NCBI RefSeq assembly: GCF_900142605.1
Contig: NZ_FRBL01000008.1
Coordinates: forward strand, 1 to 64,000
Length of the DNA: 64,000 bases
DNA from: Chitinophaga jiangningensis
Lineage (GTDB): Bacteria; Bacteroidota; Bacteroidia; Chitinophagales; Chitinophagaceae
Direction: 5' to 3'
The notes under the pieces: model-generated
Told to the model about the DNA's origin: nothing
Seen by the model: the letters and a program-made list of their open reading frames with translations, nothing else
Database searches by the model: none
Translations under genes and position numbers: made by a program
In this document: piece by piece, positions 8,974-18,066 of the stretch
Layout: every line of letters starts with the position of its first letter
Position numbering within the stretch: the stretch's first letter is position 1

Positions 8974-9789
8974 ATGAAAGGATTCTCATTTTTTTTCCTG
9001 TTACTTTTCAGTGTGGCGGCGTTCGCACAGAACTCTGTCAACAACTATAAGTATGTGCTGGTACCTGAAAAATTCAGTTTTCAGAAAGAAGCGCACCAGT
9101 ATGGTTTAAATACCACTACCCAGATGGTGCTCAATGGTATGGGTTTCGAAGCCCTGATCGATGACAAGGAACTGCCTACCGACCTGGCAGGCAACAAGTG
9201 CAATGCACTGATTGCCGATGTGGAGCAGCGCAAAGCCGTATTTGTAACCAACCTGACGCTTACGTTGAAGGATTGTCGCGGTAACGTGCTGTTCAAAAGC
9301 AAGGAAGGTAAAAGCCGGGAAAAAGATTATGGCGCAGCTTATAATGAAGCCCTCAGAGATGCTTTGAGCTCCCTCACCACGCTGAACTATGCCTATAACG
9401 GCACCGTGCAGCCATCAGCGGCGCCGGCAGCGGCACCTGTGGCTACTGCGCCTGCGGCCACCACTTCCGCCGCCACCGTTACCACTGCTTCCTCCACCAC
9501 TACGCCTGTAGCCACCGAACCCGCAGCTACTGTTCCGGTAGCAGCAGCTACAGCTGAAACCAAAAGTAATGGCCTCACGCTGTATGCCCAGCCCACTGAA
9601 ACCGGCTACCAGCTGATTGACACTACGCCAAAAAAAGTATTAAGTCTCTATAAAACTACTGTAGCGGAATATTTCATTGCCGACAATGGTACCGATAAGG
9701 GTATTTTGTTTAAACGCAATGGGGACTGGCAGTTTGAGTATTATAAAAATGGGAAGCTGGTATCAGAAAAGATGCAAATTAAATTTTAA
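8974..9789 (+). CDS. Secreted protein of unknown function with Ala/Thr/Pro linker
   Basis: Product of 271 residues with a clear signal peptide (MKGFSFFFLLLFSVAAFAQ). The N-terminal half (about 20-135) looks like a small alpha/beta domain with conserved-looking KYVLVPEKFSFQ and a DALSSL end; similar secreted proteins occur widely in Bacteroidota but I know no function for them. Residues about 148-195 form a low-complexity Ala/Thr/Val/Pro linker, followed by a C-terminal domain (about 200-271) rich in short beta-strand patterns (YQLIDTTPKKVLSLYKTT, FKRNGDWQFEYYKNGKL). It stands alone between a divergent sigma gene and a double-hairpin terminator. Confidence 0.7.
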   Translation: MKGFSFFFLLLFSVAAFAQNSVNNYKYVLVPEKFSFQKEAHQYGLNTTTQMVLNGMGFEALIDDKELPTDLAGNKCNALIADVEQRKAVFVTNLTLTLKDCRGNVLFKSKEGKSREKDYGAAYNEALRDALSSLTTLNYAYNGTVQPSAAPAAAPVATAPAATTSAATVTTASSTTTPVATEPAATVPVAAATAETKSNGLTLYAQPTETGYQLIDTTPKKVLSLYKTTVAEYFIADNGTDKGILFKRNGDWQFEYYKNGKLVSEKMQIKF

Positions 9790-9792
9790 TAG

Positions 9793-9870
9793 CTCCAATT
9801 CCCCGGCGCCTTCGGCGCCGGGGAATTGGAGAAAGGGGTAAAGGGCCATCGGCCCTTTACCCCTTTCTCC
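9793..9870. terminator. Two overlapping perfect hairpins after the secreted-protein gene
   Basis: Hairpin one: 18-bp perfect stem 9793-9810 with 9814-9831, 3-nt TTC loop. Hairpin two: 20-bp perfect stem 9828-9847 with 9851-9870, ATC loop. They share the four bases GGAG at 9828-9831 and so exclude each other at the base. There is no T-tract after either. They lie between two co-directional genes, so they probably act as a termination or mRNA-end-protection structure. Confidence 0.6.
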
Positions 9871-9905
9871 ATTATAGAACAGCCTATTTATTAGTAAAAT
9901 TGCTC

Positions 9906-9913
9906 TAATTTTG
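9906..9913 (+). promoter_or_regulatory. Bacteroidota -7 promoter box for the UbiD gene
   Basis: TAATTTTG matches the Bacteroidota -7 consensus TAnnTTTG exactly and lies 26 bases before the ATG at 9940. No convincing -33 TTTG is seen at the usual distance, so the call rests on one box. Confidence 0.45.
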
Positions 9914-9939
9914 GCCGGATTCAATCTAAGAACGACAAA

Positions 9940-11778
9940 ATGGGGTATAATAGCTTACAAGACTGCATCAATGATCTGGAACGGCACGGGCATCTGATCC
10001 GTATAAAACAGGAAGTAGACCCTTACCTGGAAATGGCGTCCATACATTTACGTGTATACGATAATGGCGGGCCTGCGCTGCTTTTTGAAAATATTAAGGG
10101 CAGTAAATTCCCGGCAGTATCCAATCTTTTCGGTACGCTGGACCGCTCTAAATTCATGTTCAGGGACACGCTGGAAAAGATCAAAACGCTTGTAGATATT
10201 AAGGGCGACCCCGTAAAAGCTTTCAAACATCCGTTCCGCTACCTCAACGTAGCCGCTACGGCCATTTCAGCCCTACCCATGAAAACGGGCAAAAATGCCC
10301 CTATCTCCTATGGCCGTACTAAAATCAGCGAACTGCCGCAGATCGTGAACTGGCCAATGGATGGCGGCCCTTTTGTGACAATGCCACAGGTATATACCGA
10401 GGATGCAGACAAGCCCGGCATCATGAATGCCAACCTGGGCATGTACCGTATTCAGTTGGCAGGCAACGATTACATCCAGGACCAGGAAATAGGCCTCCAC
10501 TATCAGCTGCACCGCGGCATTGGCATCCATCAAACCAAGGCTAACGCTAAAGGACAGCCGCTAAAAGTGAGCATTTTTGTAGGTGGGCCTCCCTCCCATC
10601 CATTATCGGCCGTAATGCCACTGCCGGAAGGCTTGTCGGAAATGACTTTCGCCGGAGCGCTCGGCAACCGCCGCTTCCGCTATTTCTACGATGACGAAGG
10701 CTACTGCATATCTGCGGATGCTGATTTCGTGATTACCGGTACCGTGATGCCGCACGAAAACAAGCCTGAAGGCCCTTTCGGCGATCACCTGGGGTATTAT
10801 AGTCTTACCCATCCCTTCCCGCTAATGAAAGTGAGCAGGGTATATCATAAAAAGAATCCTACCTGGTCGTTTACGGTGGTGGGGCGCCCGCCGCAGGAAG
10901 ATACCAGCTTCGGGGCACTGATCCATGAGATCACCGGCAACGCTATCCCACAGGAGATTCCGGGCGTGCATGAAATTCATGCAGTGGACGCAGCGGGTGT
11001 ACATCCCCTGCTGTTTGCCATTGGCAGCGAACGTTACACACCTTACCTGAAGGAACGCAAGCCACAGGAAATACTTACCATCGCCAATCATATCCTTGGC
11101 AGCAACCAGCTGAGCCTGGCCAAATATCTGTTCATCTGTGCCAGGGAAGATGATCCTTCACTGCATACCCATGATATCAGCAAGTTCATGGTGCATATGC
11201 TGGAACGTATAGACACTACACGTGATCTGCATTTTTATACCAATACCACCATTGATACGCTGGACTATTCCGGCAGCGACCTCAATGCCGGCAGTAAAGT
11301 TGCTATTGCCGCCGCTGGCGAAAAACGCCGGGAGCTCTGGCAGGAAATACCGGCCAGATTCAGCGTACCCAGGCCTTTCGGCGCCTTTAAACTGGCGATG
11401 CCTGGTGTGCTGGCGCTGGATGCACCTGCCTACGGCAGCGAAGCCGAAGCCGCAGCAGCAATAGCCATCCTCAATGATCACCTGAAAAATGAACAACTGG
11501 ATGGGTTGCCCCTGATCGTTTTATGCGACGACGCCGGCTTTACCGCTGCCACTATCAATAACTTCGTTTGGGTTACATTTACCCGCAGCAACCCATCCCA
11601 TGACATTCACGGGATCAATAGCTTTATCCGCCATAAACACTGGGGCTGCAAAGGGCCGCTGATCATTGATGCACGCATTAAGCCGCATCATGCACCCCCA
11701 TTGATCCTGGACCCTGCCGTGGAAGCAAGGGTGGATGAAATGGGAAAAAAAGGTGGTGTGCTGCACGGGATTATTTAA
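9940..11778 (+). CDS. UbiD-family prenyl-FMN-dependent (de)carboxylase
   Basis: Product of 612 residues, the length of the Bacteroidota UbiD group. Visible family blocks are GGPALLFENIKG near residue 43, GMYRIQ...IGLHYQLHRGIGIHQ (about 168-195), KVSIFVGGPPSHPLSAVMPLPEG and GPFGDHLGYYS (about 278), the region that carries the conserved Arg and Glu residues binding prenylated FMN and acting in catalysis. The family removes or adds a carboxylate on aromatic or unsaturated acids; the ubiquinone and menaquinone pathway enzymes belong here. It needs a UbiX-type prenyltransferase, which is not in this window. It is monocistronic, with its own promoter box and double-hairpin end. Its substrate cannot be assigned; menaquinone biosynthesis decarboxylase is one option. 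Confidence 0.88.
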   Translation: MGYNSLQDCINDLERHGHLIRIKQEVDPYLEMASIHLRVYDNGGPALLFENIKGSKFPAVSNLFGTLDRSKFMFRDTLEKIKTLVDIKGDPVKAFKHPFRYLNVAATAISALPMKTGKNAPISYGRTKISELPQIVNWPMDGGPFVTMPQVYTEDADKPGIMNANLGMYRIQLAGNDYIQDQEIGLHYQLHRGIGIHQTKANAKGQPLKVSIFVGGPPSHPLSAVMPLPEGLSEMTFAGALGNRRFRYFYDDEGYCISADADFVITGTVMPHENKPEGPFGDHLGYYSLTHPFPLMKVSRVYHKKNPTWSFTVVGRPPQEDTSFGALIHEITGNAIPQEIPGVHEIHAVDAAGVHPLLFAIGSERYTPYLKERKPQEILTIANHILGSNQLSLAKYLFICAREDDPSLHTHDISKFMVHMLERIDTTRDLHFYTNTTIDTLDYSGSDLNAGSKVAIAAAGEKRRELWQEIPARFSVPRPFGAFKLAMPGVLALDAPAYGSEAEAAAAIAILNDHLKNEQLDGLPLIVLCDDAGFTAATINNFVWVTFTRSNPSHDIHGINSFIRHKHWGCKGPLIIDARIKPHHAPPLILDPAVEARVDEMGKKGGVLHGII

Positions 11779-11783
11779 TATCA

Positions 11784-11849
11784 TTTCCAGGATGCCGAAG
11801 GCATCCTGGAAAACATAAATTGGTGACGGCTACAGACCGTCACCAATTT
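11784..11849. terminator. Paired hairpins between convergent UbiD and YeiH genes
   Basis: Two adjacent perfect hairpins fill the 73-bp gap: 13-bp stem 11784-11796 with 11800-11812 (GAA loop), then 13-bp stem 11817-11829 with 11837-11849 (7-nt loop). Each probably ends one of the converging transcripts. The first shares the GCC-GAA-GGC core with hairpins at 9808-9816 and 37165-37173. Confidence 0.6.
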
Positions 11850-11851
11850 AT

Positions 11852-13192
11852 CTACTTAATATCTGGTATTGGAAATAGATACCCTCCAAACAATATCCAC
11901 GCCCACAACAGCGTCCACAAAATATTAAACACCTGTGCGCCGATAAACGCAATCGCCGGGCGGCCCCCTTCAATCTTCACCAGGTCACCGAAACGAGCCT
12001 CCAACCCAATGGATACAAACGCAAGCGCAAACCAGATCGTCTGTAAGCTTTTCAGTATATCCTTTACCTGACCAATGGTTTCACCGGGTACTGCAAAGGA
12101 AAATAAGAGCGATGCTGCAATAAAACCCAGTACAAATTTCGGGAAGCGCTCCCATACAATGCCAAGTCCGGGCGACTTCGTTTGTTCATTACCGTTACCT
12201 TCCGCTTTTCCTCTGTAGCTCCACCAGATAGCAATGAAAAATGCCGCAATTCCAATGAGCACATTCTGCGAGAACTTGATGATCACGCCGGCTTTCACCG
12301 CCGCAGGCCCCACCAGCTGCGCTGCCGCAGCCACGGAAGCAGTAGTATCCAGCGTACCGCCAAGCCACGCACCACCTATAATTTCAGGGATATGAAACTC
12401 CCGGATCAGCCAGGGTTGCAGTACTAACATTGGAATAGCTACCAGCAGCACCAGCGTTGTGATATAGGAGAGTTTCTTCTTATCCCCCTGGATAGCACCG
12501 CTCGCCACAATCGCCGCCGCTACGCCACAGATAGAGACTGCGGACGCCAGAATAACGCCAAACTCGTCGTCTACCTTTAACTTCCTGCTCAGCCAGAGCG
12601 CAAAAAACCATACAGCCGCCACTACCAGTAACGCCTGTACGATTCCCGGTAAACCAGCTTTTATAATATCTGTAAAAAGAATACTACTACCTAAAATCAC
12701 TAACCCTGTTTTGATGAAAAACTCAGAGCGGGCAGCCTTCTTCAGCCACTCAGGGGTAGCCCTGATGTTTCCTAATATAAGGCCGAGTACCAGTGCAAAC
12801 ACCACGTATTCGAGCCCGTAGTACGACAATGTTTTATTCCCTGCAATGATCAGGGAAGTTACTGCCAGCAGGTATAGCACGCTGAAACCTGCGGTATAGC
12901 GACTCATATCATCGCCCATCGACTTTACCGCGATGGCAGACAATACAAAAAAGATAACGCCGGTAAGTAAGATCAGCAGCAGGTTAGCGGGTGCAAGTAC
13001 TTGGCCTGTGAGTTCGCCAGCATTGCTCCAGCCGTAGGCCGGCAGCGAAAATTTAAAGTCCGGCAACGCCAGCGCTATTCCAAGAATAGCAAGGATAATA
13101 AAGCCGCCGGTCAGCACGGCCCACCAGTCTTCCGTGAGGTTTTCCAGCCATGATTTTTGCAATGGTGCGATTGATAAAGGTTGTTGGCTCAT
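11852..13192 (-). CDS. YeiH/UPF0324-family putative sulfate exporter
   Basis: A hydrophobic 446-residue protein with about 10-12 membrane helices. Blocks typical of YeiH (putative sulfate exporter) are visible: GLEYVVFALVLGLILGN, EFFIKTGLVILGSSILF, SAVSICGVAAAIVASG (about 240) and GAWLGGTLDTTASVAAAAQLVG (about 295). Family members are predicted to export sulfate or a related anion from the cytoplasm; experimental proof is thin. It is the last gene of the sulfur operon, directly after an FAD oxidoreductase. An in-frame TTG at 13219 would create a 4-base overlap with the upstream stop; the ATG at 13192 is preferred because it begins at the conserved-looking MSQQPL segment. The pairing with a sulfite-dehydrogenase-like enzyme fits an anion-disposal role. 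Confidence 0.82.
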   Translation of the reverse strand: MSQQPLSIAPLQKSWLENLTEDWWAVLTGGFIILAILGIALALPDFKFSLPAYGWSNAGELTGQVLAPANLLLILLTGVIFFVLSAIAVKSMGDDMSRYTAGFSVLYLLAVTSLIIAGNKTLSYYGLEYVVFALVLGLILGNIRATPEWLKKAARSEFFIKTGLVILGSSILFTDIIKAGLPGIVQALLVVAAVWFFALWLSRKLKVDDEFGVILASAVSICGVAAAIVASGAIQGDKKKLSYITTLVLLVAIPMLVLQPWLIREFHIPEIIGGAWLGGTLDTTASVAAAAQLVGPAAVKAGVIIKFSQNVLIGIAAFFIAIWWSYRGKAEGNGNEQTKSPGLGIVWERFPKFVLGFIAASLLFSFAVPGETIGQVKDILKSLQTIWFALAFVSIGLEARFGDLVKIEGGRPAIAFIGAQVFNILWTLLWAWILFGGYLFPIPDIK

Positions 13193-13215
13193 CTGTATGC
13201 TTGTATTAGAAATGA

Positions 13216-14652
13216 TCAATGAATTACTTTAATATCCTTTAATGCACGGATGGCCGCATGATAGCCACACATGCCGTGTACGCCGCCGCCCGGCGGTGTG
13301 CTGGCAGAACAGAGGTAAATGCCCTTTGCGCTGGTGCGGTAGGGTGATACGCTCATCACCGGCCTGGTAAATAACTGGGAGATGTCGATGGCGCCGCCAT
13401 TAATATCTCCCCCTATATAATTCGCATTATAGGTTTCCATCGCGGTGGCGTTCATCACATGGCGACCAATAATACGCTCTTTAAACCCTGGCGCAAAGCG
13501 CTCCACCTGGTTTTCAATGATGCGTGTCATATCCGTAGTGTTGCCGTTAGGCACATGGCAATATCCCCAGGCTGTGTGCTGCCCCTGCGGTGCCCGCGTG
13601 CCATCAAATAAACTTTGTTGTGCCAGCAGTACAAAAGGTTTTTCGGATAACTGCCCCATCCAGGTGCCTGCTTCCGCAGCGGCAATTTCCTCGTAGGTGT
13701 TGCCGATATGCACTGTTCCTGCATGCCGACAATCCTCATTTATAAACGGAATAGGGCCATCCAGGGCCCAGTCCACTTTAAATACTCCGGGGCCATAACG
13801 GTAACGGCTCAACTTTTTTACGTAATTATCGCTCAGGCGATCACCGGCTATTTGCACTAATTGCTTCGGTGAAACATCCAGCAGCACTAGTTTTGCGGAT
13901 GGCAACTGCGACAAATCATCAATAGGCACACCGGTTTCTATATCACCCCCGAAGGCGGTAAACAGCGCTGCCAGCGCGTCGGCAATGCCCTGCGATCCTC
14001 CTTTTACCAGTGGCCAGCCGGCCACATGGCCGGCGGTGCATAACACTGTACCAATTGCAGCACTGGAGAGGTAATCGAACGGCAGCATGGAATGTGCTGC
14101 CATACCGGCCCAGAGGCCACGCGCCTGCCGGGTGCGAAATCGTTTAACAATAGCATCTGCGGAGCGCAGGGCGGTAAGGCCAAAGGCTGCCAGCTGCAAC
14201 GGGTGTCTGGGAAAATGCAAAGGCCCCAGGATATCCGGCCCCAGCTCCTGCCAGTGTTGTACCAGCGAGGATACAAGGCGGGTATAGGCGGGGCCGTCCG
14301 CACCCAGCAGGGCAGCCGTGTCTTCCACGCTGCCTTTGAGCACAGCGGCGCTGCCATCATCAAATGGATGGGCCGCCGCCACCGGCGGGTAGATCAATTC
14401 CAGACCGTAATCCTTCAGTTGCAGCTGTTGAAAAAAAGGCGACATGATCAGCATGGGATGTATAGCGGAGCATACATCATGACGAAAACCGGGTAATGTC
14501 AGTTGTTTGGTGCGGGTACCGCCGCCTATAGTATCCTTAGCCTCCAGCAACAGCACCTGTAAACCGTGCTGCTGCAAGGTGATAGCGGCTGCCAGCCCGT
14601 TAGGGCCGGCGCCCACTACAATGGCATCATAATCATTCGTGCTCCTGCTCAT
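13216..14652 (-). CDS. Phytoene-desaturase-like FAD-dependent oxidoreductase
   Basis: Product of 478 residues beginning with a Rossmann dinucleotide motif (DAIVVGAGPNGLAAAITLQ, residues about 8-26) followed by the GGGTRTKQLTLPGF block of the phytoene desaturase/COG1233 group, also close to PYROXD2-like proteins. C-terminal SASTPPGGGVHGMCGYHAA (about 447-465) is the usual FAD-closing motif. The group performs desaturation or other two-electron oxidations; no carotenoid genes are nearby. Its start overlaps the stop of the molybdoenzyme gene by ATGA, which implies translational coupling. In this operon it may oxidise a carbon part of the substrate or act in maturation; both are guesses. No signal peptide is visible, so it should be cytoplasmic. 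Confidence 0.85.
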   Translation of the reverse strand: MSRSTNDYDAIVVGAGPNGLAAAITLQQHGLQVLLLEAKDTIGGGTRTKQLTLPGFRHDVCSAIHPMLIMSPFFQQLQLKDYGLELIYPPVAAAHPFDDGSAAVLKGSVEDTAALLGADGPAYTRLVSSLVQHWQELGPDILGPLHFPRHPLQLAAFGLTALRSADAIVKRFRTRQARGLWAGMAAHSMLPFDYLSSAAIGTVLCTAGHVAGWPLVKGGSQGIADALAALFTAFGGDIETGVPIDDLSQLPSAKLVLLDVSPKQLVQIAGDRLSDNYVKKLSRYRYGPGVFKVDWALDGPIPFINEDCRHAGTVHIGNTYEEIAAAEAGTWMGQLSEKPFVLLAQQSLFDGTRAPQGQHTAWGYCHVPNGNTTDMTRIIENQVERFAPGFKERIIGRHVMNATAMETYNANYIGGDINGGAIDISQLFTRPVMSVSPYRTSAKGIYLCSASTPPGGGVHGMCGYHAAIRALKDIKVIH

Positions 14653-15890
14653 CTGAATTTTTCCGGTTTAAAAAGTACGGTACCATCGCGTTGGATGATC
14701 CAGGCAGTTACGGGGTTCAGGTGATACCCTCCCATATCTGTGCCACGCGCGTTTACCAACTGCTGAAGGGTGGGCTGTGTATAGCCCGTATCGTCCACTG
14801 CCCTGCTCATAATTTCTGTATTTTGTCCGTCCCAATACCAGCCGTAACGAAAAGCCGTATGCGCCTTGTCCAGCACCGGCTCCTGCAGGGTAGCCACATG
14901 CCAGTGTTTGCCGGCATCGGTACTTACTTCTACGCTGGTAATCTTACCACGGCCGCTCCAGGCAAGCCCACGAATCTCTATCCAACCCTTCTCCACAGTT
15001 TGCGGATAGCTGGGATAGGTGATAATGGAACGTGCATCCATGTCGAAACTGAACTGCCGGATCTTACCGTCTTTGATAGTTTCTGTGTATTTGGATGTTT
15101 CTTCACGGGTCATAAATGGCTGGTCCGACAGCTCAATCCGCCGTATCCACTTCACATTAGTATTGCCTTCCCATCCTGGTAAAAACAAGCGGGCAGGGTA
15201 TCCTTGTTCAGGGCGGATGGCTTCGCCGTTTTGCGCGTAGGCGATCATGGCATCTTCCCAGCCTTTGCGCACAGGTATGCTCCTGGTCATCACAGCGGCA
15301 TCGGAGCCTTCAGCGAGGAACCAGGTGGCTTTGGGACTCACCCCTACTTCCCGGAACAGGGTGCTCAGCATAACGCCGGTCCACTCGCTCTGGCTGGTGA
15401 GCCCACATATTTCCTGCGGCGTCATGGTGGTTTTGCCGGACCTGAAATTACCGGAGCACTCAATAAACGCGATGCGCGAGAGTGCCGGAAAACGTTTGAG
15501 GTCCTTTAAAGTGAACACCATCGGGCGCTCCACCATACCATGAATCAGCAACTCATACTTTTGGGGATCAATGCGCGGTACGCCGTTATGACTCCGCTCA
15601 AAGTGAAGGTCCGACGGCGTAATGATGCCGTAAAAATCCTGCAGGGGTGAGCGGGCGGAGATGTCGGAGGCCTTCTTTTGCGGTTGCTCGAAAGGTGACC
15701 TGGTCCCCAGCCTGCCCACGGGTGTACCCGGCACTTTCGTGGGGTCTTCCGGAGCGGCCTCCGGCATCTGCCGGGCCGAAAGGCCCGGTACTAAAGACCC
15801 TAACGCAGTAACTGCTGCGGCGCGCAATAATGTTCTTCGTTTTATCTGATCCTGCTTCATTTGATGCTGTTTAAAATCACCTGACCTCAT
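14649..15890 (-). CDS. SoxC/sulfite-dehydrogenase-like molybdopterin oxidoreductase, Tat-exported
   Basis: Product of up to 413 residues with a twin-arginine signal (KRRTLLRAAAVTAL, Arg18-Arg19). The sulfite oxidase fold is plain: FIECSGNFRSG holds the molybdenum-ligand Cys145, and the C-terminal half (about 290-395) is the Mo-cofactor oxidoreductase dimerisation domain (VEVSTDAGKHWHVATL). Blocks such as DLHFERSHNGVPRIDP are those of SoxC/sulfane dehydrogenase and bacterial sulfite dehydrogenase (SorA) and not of YedY. The reaction would be oxidation of sulfite or a protein-bound or organic sulfane to sulfate level in the periplasm, passing electrons to a cytochrome c. Such a cytochrome is encoded directly upstream. 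ATG 15890 overlaps that gene by 14 bases; ATG 15860 (MKQDQIKRR) is an equally good start. Confidence 0.9.
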   Translation of the reverse strand: MRSGDFKQHQMKQDQIKRRTLLRAAAVTALGSLVPGLSARQMPEAAPEDPTKVPGTPVGRLGTRSPFEQPQKKASDISARSPLQDFYGIITPSDLHFERSHNGVPRIDPQKYELLIHGMVERPMVFTLKDLKRFPALSRIAFIECSGNFRSGKTTMTPQEICGLTSQSEWTGVMLSTLFREVGVSPKATWFLAEGSDAAVMTRSIPVRKGWEDAMIAYAQNGEAIRPEQGYPARLFLPGWEGNTNVKWIRRIELSDQPFMTREETSKYTETIKDGKIRQFSFDMDARSIITYPSYPQTVEKGWIEIRGLAWSGRGKITSVEVSTDAGKHWHVATLQEPVLDKAHTAFRYGWYWDGQNTEIMSRAVDDTGYTQPTLQQLVNARGTDMGGYHLNPVTAWIIQRDGTVLFKPEKFR

Positions 15891-16431
15891 TACCTCCGTG
15901 CCGGTCGTCGTTTACATACCACTTCCGCGCCGGCATAACAATATTGGGTAAGGTGCGTGCACTGATCACCCTATTGCTGTCGATCAGCTGATTGCTGTAC
16001 AACAGAAAAGCAGTGAGGTGATATACTTCCACATTACTCAGCGAGCCGGGGGCGTTAAACGGCATGGCTCTGCGGATGTAGTCGTACAGCGTGGTGGCGT
16101 ATGGCCAGTAGTTACCAATGGCTTTCGCATGCGTGGTATCATTGGGTGTGGCCACCAGCCTGTATTGCGGCACTTCCGTACCGGTAGGACCATGGCAGGG
16201 CGCGCATTTAGCAATAAACAGCGCCTTGCCTTCGGCTACATGGCCCACACCCGGCGGCAGTCCTTTTCCATCCGGCGTAATAGAAATATTAACTGAATCT
16301 ATTTCCCGCTGTGTGGCCGGCCTGCCAAAGCTAAATCGCTCCGGTGGCCGGTTACAGCAAATTATTATGACTAACAGGCATGGTAACACGCTAATATTTA
16401 CCCGCCTGCAGTTTACTAGGTTCCAGCGCAT
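15877..16431 (-). CDS. Mono-haem cytochrome c lipoprotein, electron partner of the SoxC-like enzyme
   Basis: Product of 184 residues with a short hydrophobic signal (ISVLPCLLVIIICC) whose cysteines suggest lipidation. One CxxCH haem motif (CAPCHGPTG, about residues 75-83). The segment YDYIRRAMPFNAPGSLSNVEVYHLTAFLLY supplies the likely Met axial ligand and is the hallmark of cytochromes paired with SoxC/SorA dehydrogenases (SoxD or SorB type). It should take electrons from the molybdoenzyme encoded next and pass them to the respiratory chain. Its ATG lies inside the 3' end of the DoxX-like gene, a 41-bp overlap in another frame; I found no later ATG or GTG before the signal peptide, so the overlap seems real. 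Confidence 0.88.
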   Translation of the reverse strand: MRWNLVNCRRVNISVLPCLLVIIICCNRPPERFSFGRPATQREIDSVNISITPDGKGLPPGVGHVAEGKALFIAKCAPCHGPTGTEVPQYRLVATPNDTTHAKAIGNYWPYATTLYDYIRRAMPFNAPGSLSNVEVYHLTAFLLYSNQLIDSNRVISARTLPNIVMPARKWYVNDDRHGGNEVR

Positions 16432-18046
16432 AATGTTTGTCTACCCGATCAAGCACCACATAAATTCGATTTTTCTTTTCATCGGTGCCGGTGAGGATGA
16501 TATGATTGCCATCGGTGGTGTTGTATTGCACCACGAAGCGGTTACGTTTTTCATTTTTCTTTGCTGCGGCATAATCGCGGGCCCTGCGTGTAGAAAGTGC
16601 GATAGGCTCAATTTTCAGCGATTCGTCGCCAATGTTTTTCAAGGCAGCAGCGGGTATCCACTCTTCCTGTTTTTCATTTTCCTTCTCAGCTGTAACAGCA
16701 GTATCCGCACCAAAGTTGGCAGCAGTACCACCATCGCCGCCTACGCCGGCAGTCCTGTTTCTACGATCGGGAATAGCCTTGTATTTATCTTCGAGGTAGA
16801 GTGTATGATTGGTTTCATCCGCAAAGTAATGGAAGGCGCGCTGCCCGCCGGCCACACCGGTGATTTCAAAAGTCCGGTTTACATCCCGCTGCGGATCTCC
16901 GCCACCATTGGATAAATCCAGCGGATGCGGCTTATTGACCCGGTAGGTAAATGTGGACCAGTTTTCAAAAGTAGCTTCCTGCCAGCGTACCGTATCCAGC
17001 GGATTGTATGGAATCAGCTGGTCGTTGATCCGGAATTCGGTTACGTTATAGTTCCCGCGCAATTCCTTCACACCCGCTACAGCAGGCTGTTTGTACGGGT
17101 CATATAAAAAATTAATTAACTGGAGATAAAAGAGCACGCCGAGGAACAGGAAGATCGTCCCTGTTTTAAGGCTTACCCGCAGTACCTGCCCCGCTTTGTT
17201 TAACGTGGGATAGTAATGGAATGGTACAGTATATTTTTCCTGTATCAGCAGGCGATAAATTTTCGGCACATCATTCACGAGCAGGAAGGCCGCCAGCAAT
17301 ACAAAGTAGCTGCTATATACGTGTACACCGCCATCATACGCGAAGTTCACATACACAATATCCCCCAAAGCCGCCAGCAGTAAGATGGCGCCCAGGGTAG
17401 TTGTTTTACGGAAAAATAACAGGGTGCCTGCCGCTACTTCCACCACACCGGCAAACACCTGATACCAGGGCACAATCCCTATGGACAACCAGTAAATTTT
17501 TTGGGCAGTAAAATCGCCGAAATTGGTATTCAGCACGCCCAGCGAAGGATACGGCATCTGCAACGGCAACAGTTTGGTAAAGCCGAAACCGATGATACCG
17601 ATGCCTGCACGGTAACGCACTACTACCCGCAGCCAGTAGTACAGGGTGTAATATTCCGCCCGTTCGGTTTTGCGCGCCTTTACAACGCCCGTCCAGAGCA
17701 AACCGCCTGCGGTAGCAATCAGCAAAGTGGTGATCCAGTTGGCATAGCCGAGCAAACTGGTGCCAAAAATAGTATTCCCAAAAAAGTTGATGCCTGAACC
17801 AAAACGCGCGATGTCGTACAGGTCGCGGTAGTTCAAATGAAACCAGTTCAGTGCAAACAGCTGCGCATACCATTCCGGTGTATTCGGAATCGAAATAGCG
17901 ATGAAGAAGATGAAGGCGATACGAAACAATATCTTCTCGTATCCTTTCCAGTCCCGCTTTTCAGCAGGTGCCTGGGCTGTGGGTGTGGCCACTTTTGCGT
18001 TATCAGCAACGTTGGCATCCTGCACAGTAATTTCTGATATCGACAT
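16391..18046 (-). CDS. DoxX-like multi-pass membrane protein with C-terminal extra-membrane domain (paralogue 2)
   Basis: Product of 551 residues. The N-terminal two thirds hold about eight membrane helices, including RVVVRYRAGIGIIGFGFTKL and the following PLQMPYPS loop, features shared with DoxX/DoxD-type quinone-linked membrane proteins. Residues about 335-551 form a soluble domain with PLDTVRWQEATFENWSTFTY. The gene 20 bases upstream codes for a protein of the same architecture, so the pair is an in-operon duplication; this copy has an extra low-complexity insert (about 430-485, Gly/Ala/Glu rich). DoxD is the small subunit of the Acidianus thiosulfate:quinone oxidoreductase, so a role in electron transfer from sulfur compounds to quinone is a fair hypothesis; similarity is by pattern only. 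Confidence 0.75.
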   Translation of the reverse strand: MSISEITVQDANVADNAKVATPTAQAPAEKRDWKGYEKILFRIAFIFFIAISIPNTPEWYAQLFALNWFHLNYRDLYDIARFGSGINFFGNTIFGTSLLGYANWITTLLIATAGGLLWTGVVKARKTERAEYYTLYYWLRVVVRYRAGIGIIGFGFTKLLPLQMPYPSLGVLNTNFGDFTAQKIYWLSIGIVPWYQVFAGVVEVAAGTLLFFRKTTTLGAILLLAALGDIVYVNFAYDGGVHVYSSYFVLLAAFLLVNDVPKIYRLLIQEKYTVPFHYYPTLNKAGQVLRVSLKTGTIFLFLGVLFYLQLINFLYDPYKQPAVAGVKELRGNYNVTEFRINDQLIPYNPLDTVRWQEATFENWSTFTYRVNKPHPLDLSNGGGDPQRDVNRTFEITGVAGGQRAFHYFADETNHTLYLEDKYKAIPDRRNRTAGVGGDGGTAANFGADTAVTAEKENEKQEEWIPAAALKNIGDESLKIEPIALSTRRARDYAAAKKNEKRNRFVVQYNTTDGNHIILTGTDEKKNRIYVVLDRVDKHYALEPSKLQAGKY

Positions 18047-18066
18047 AAAAAATATTTTTAAGCAGT

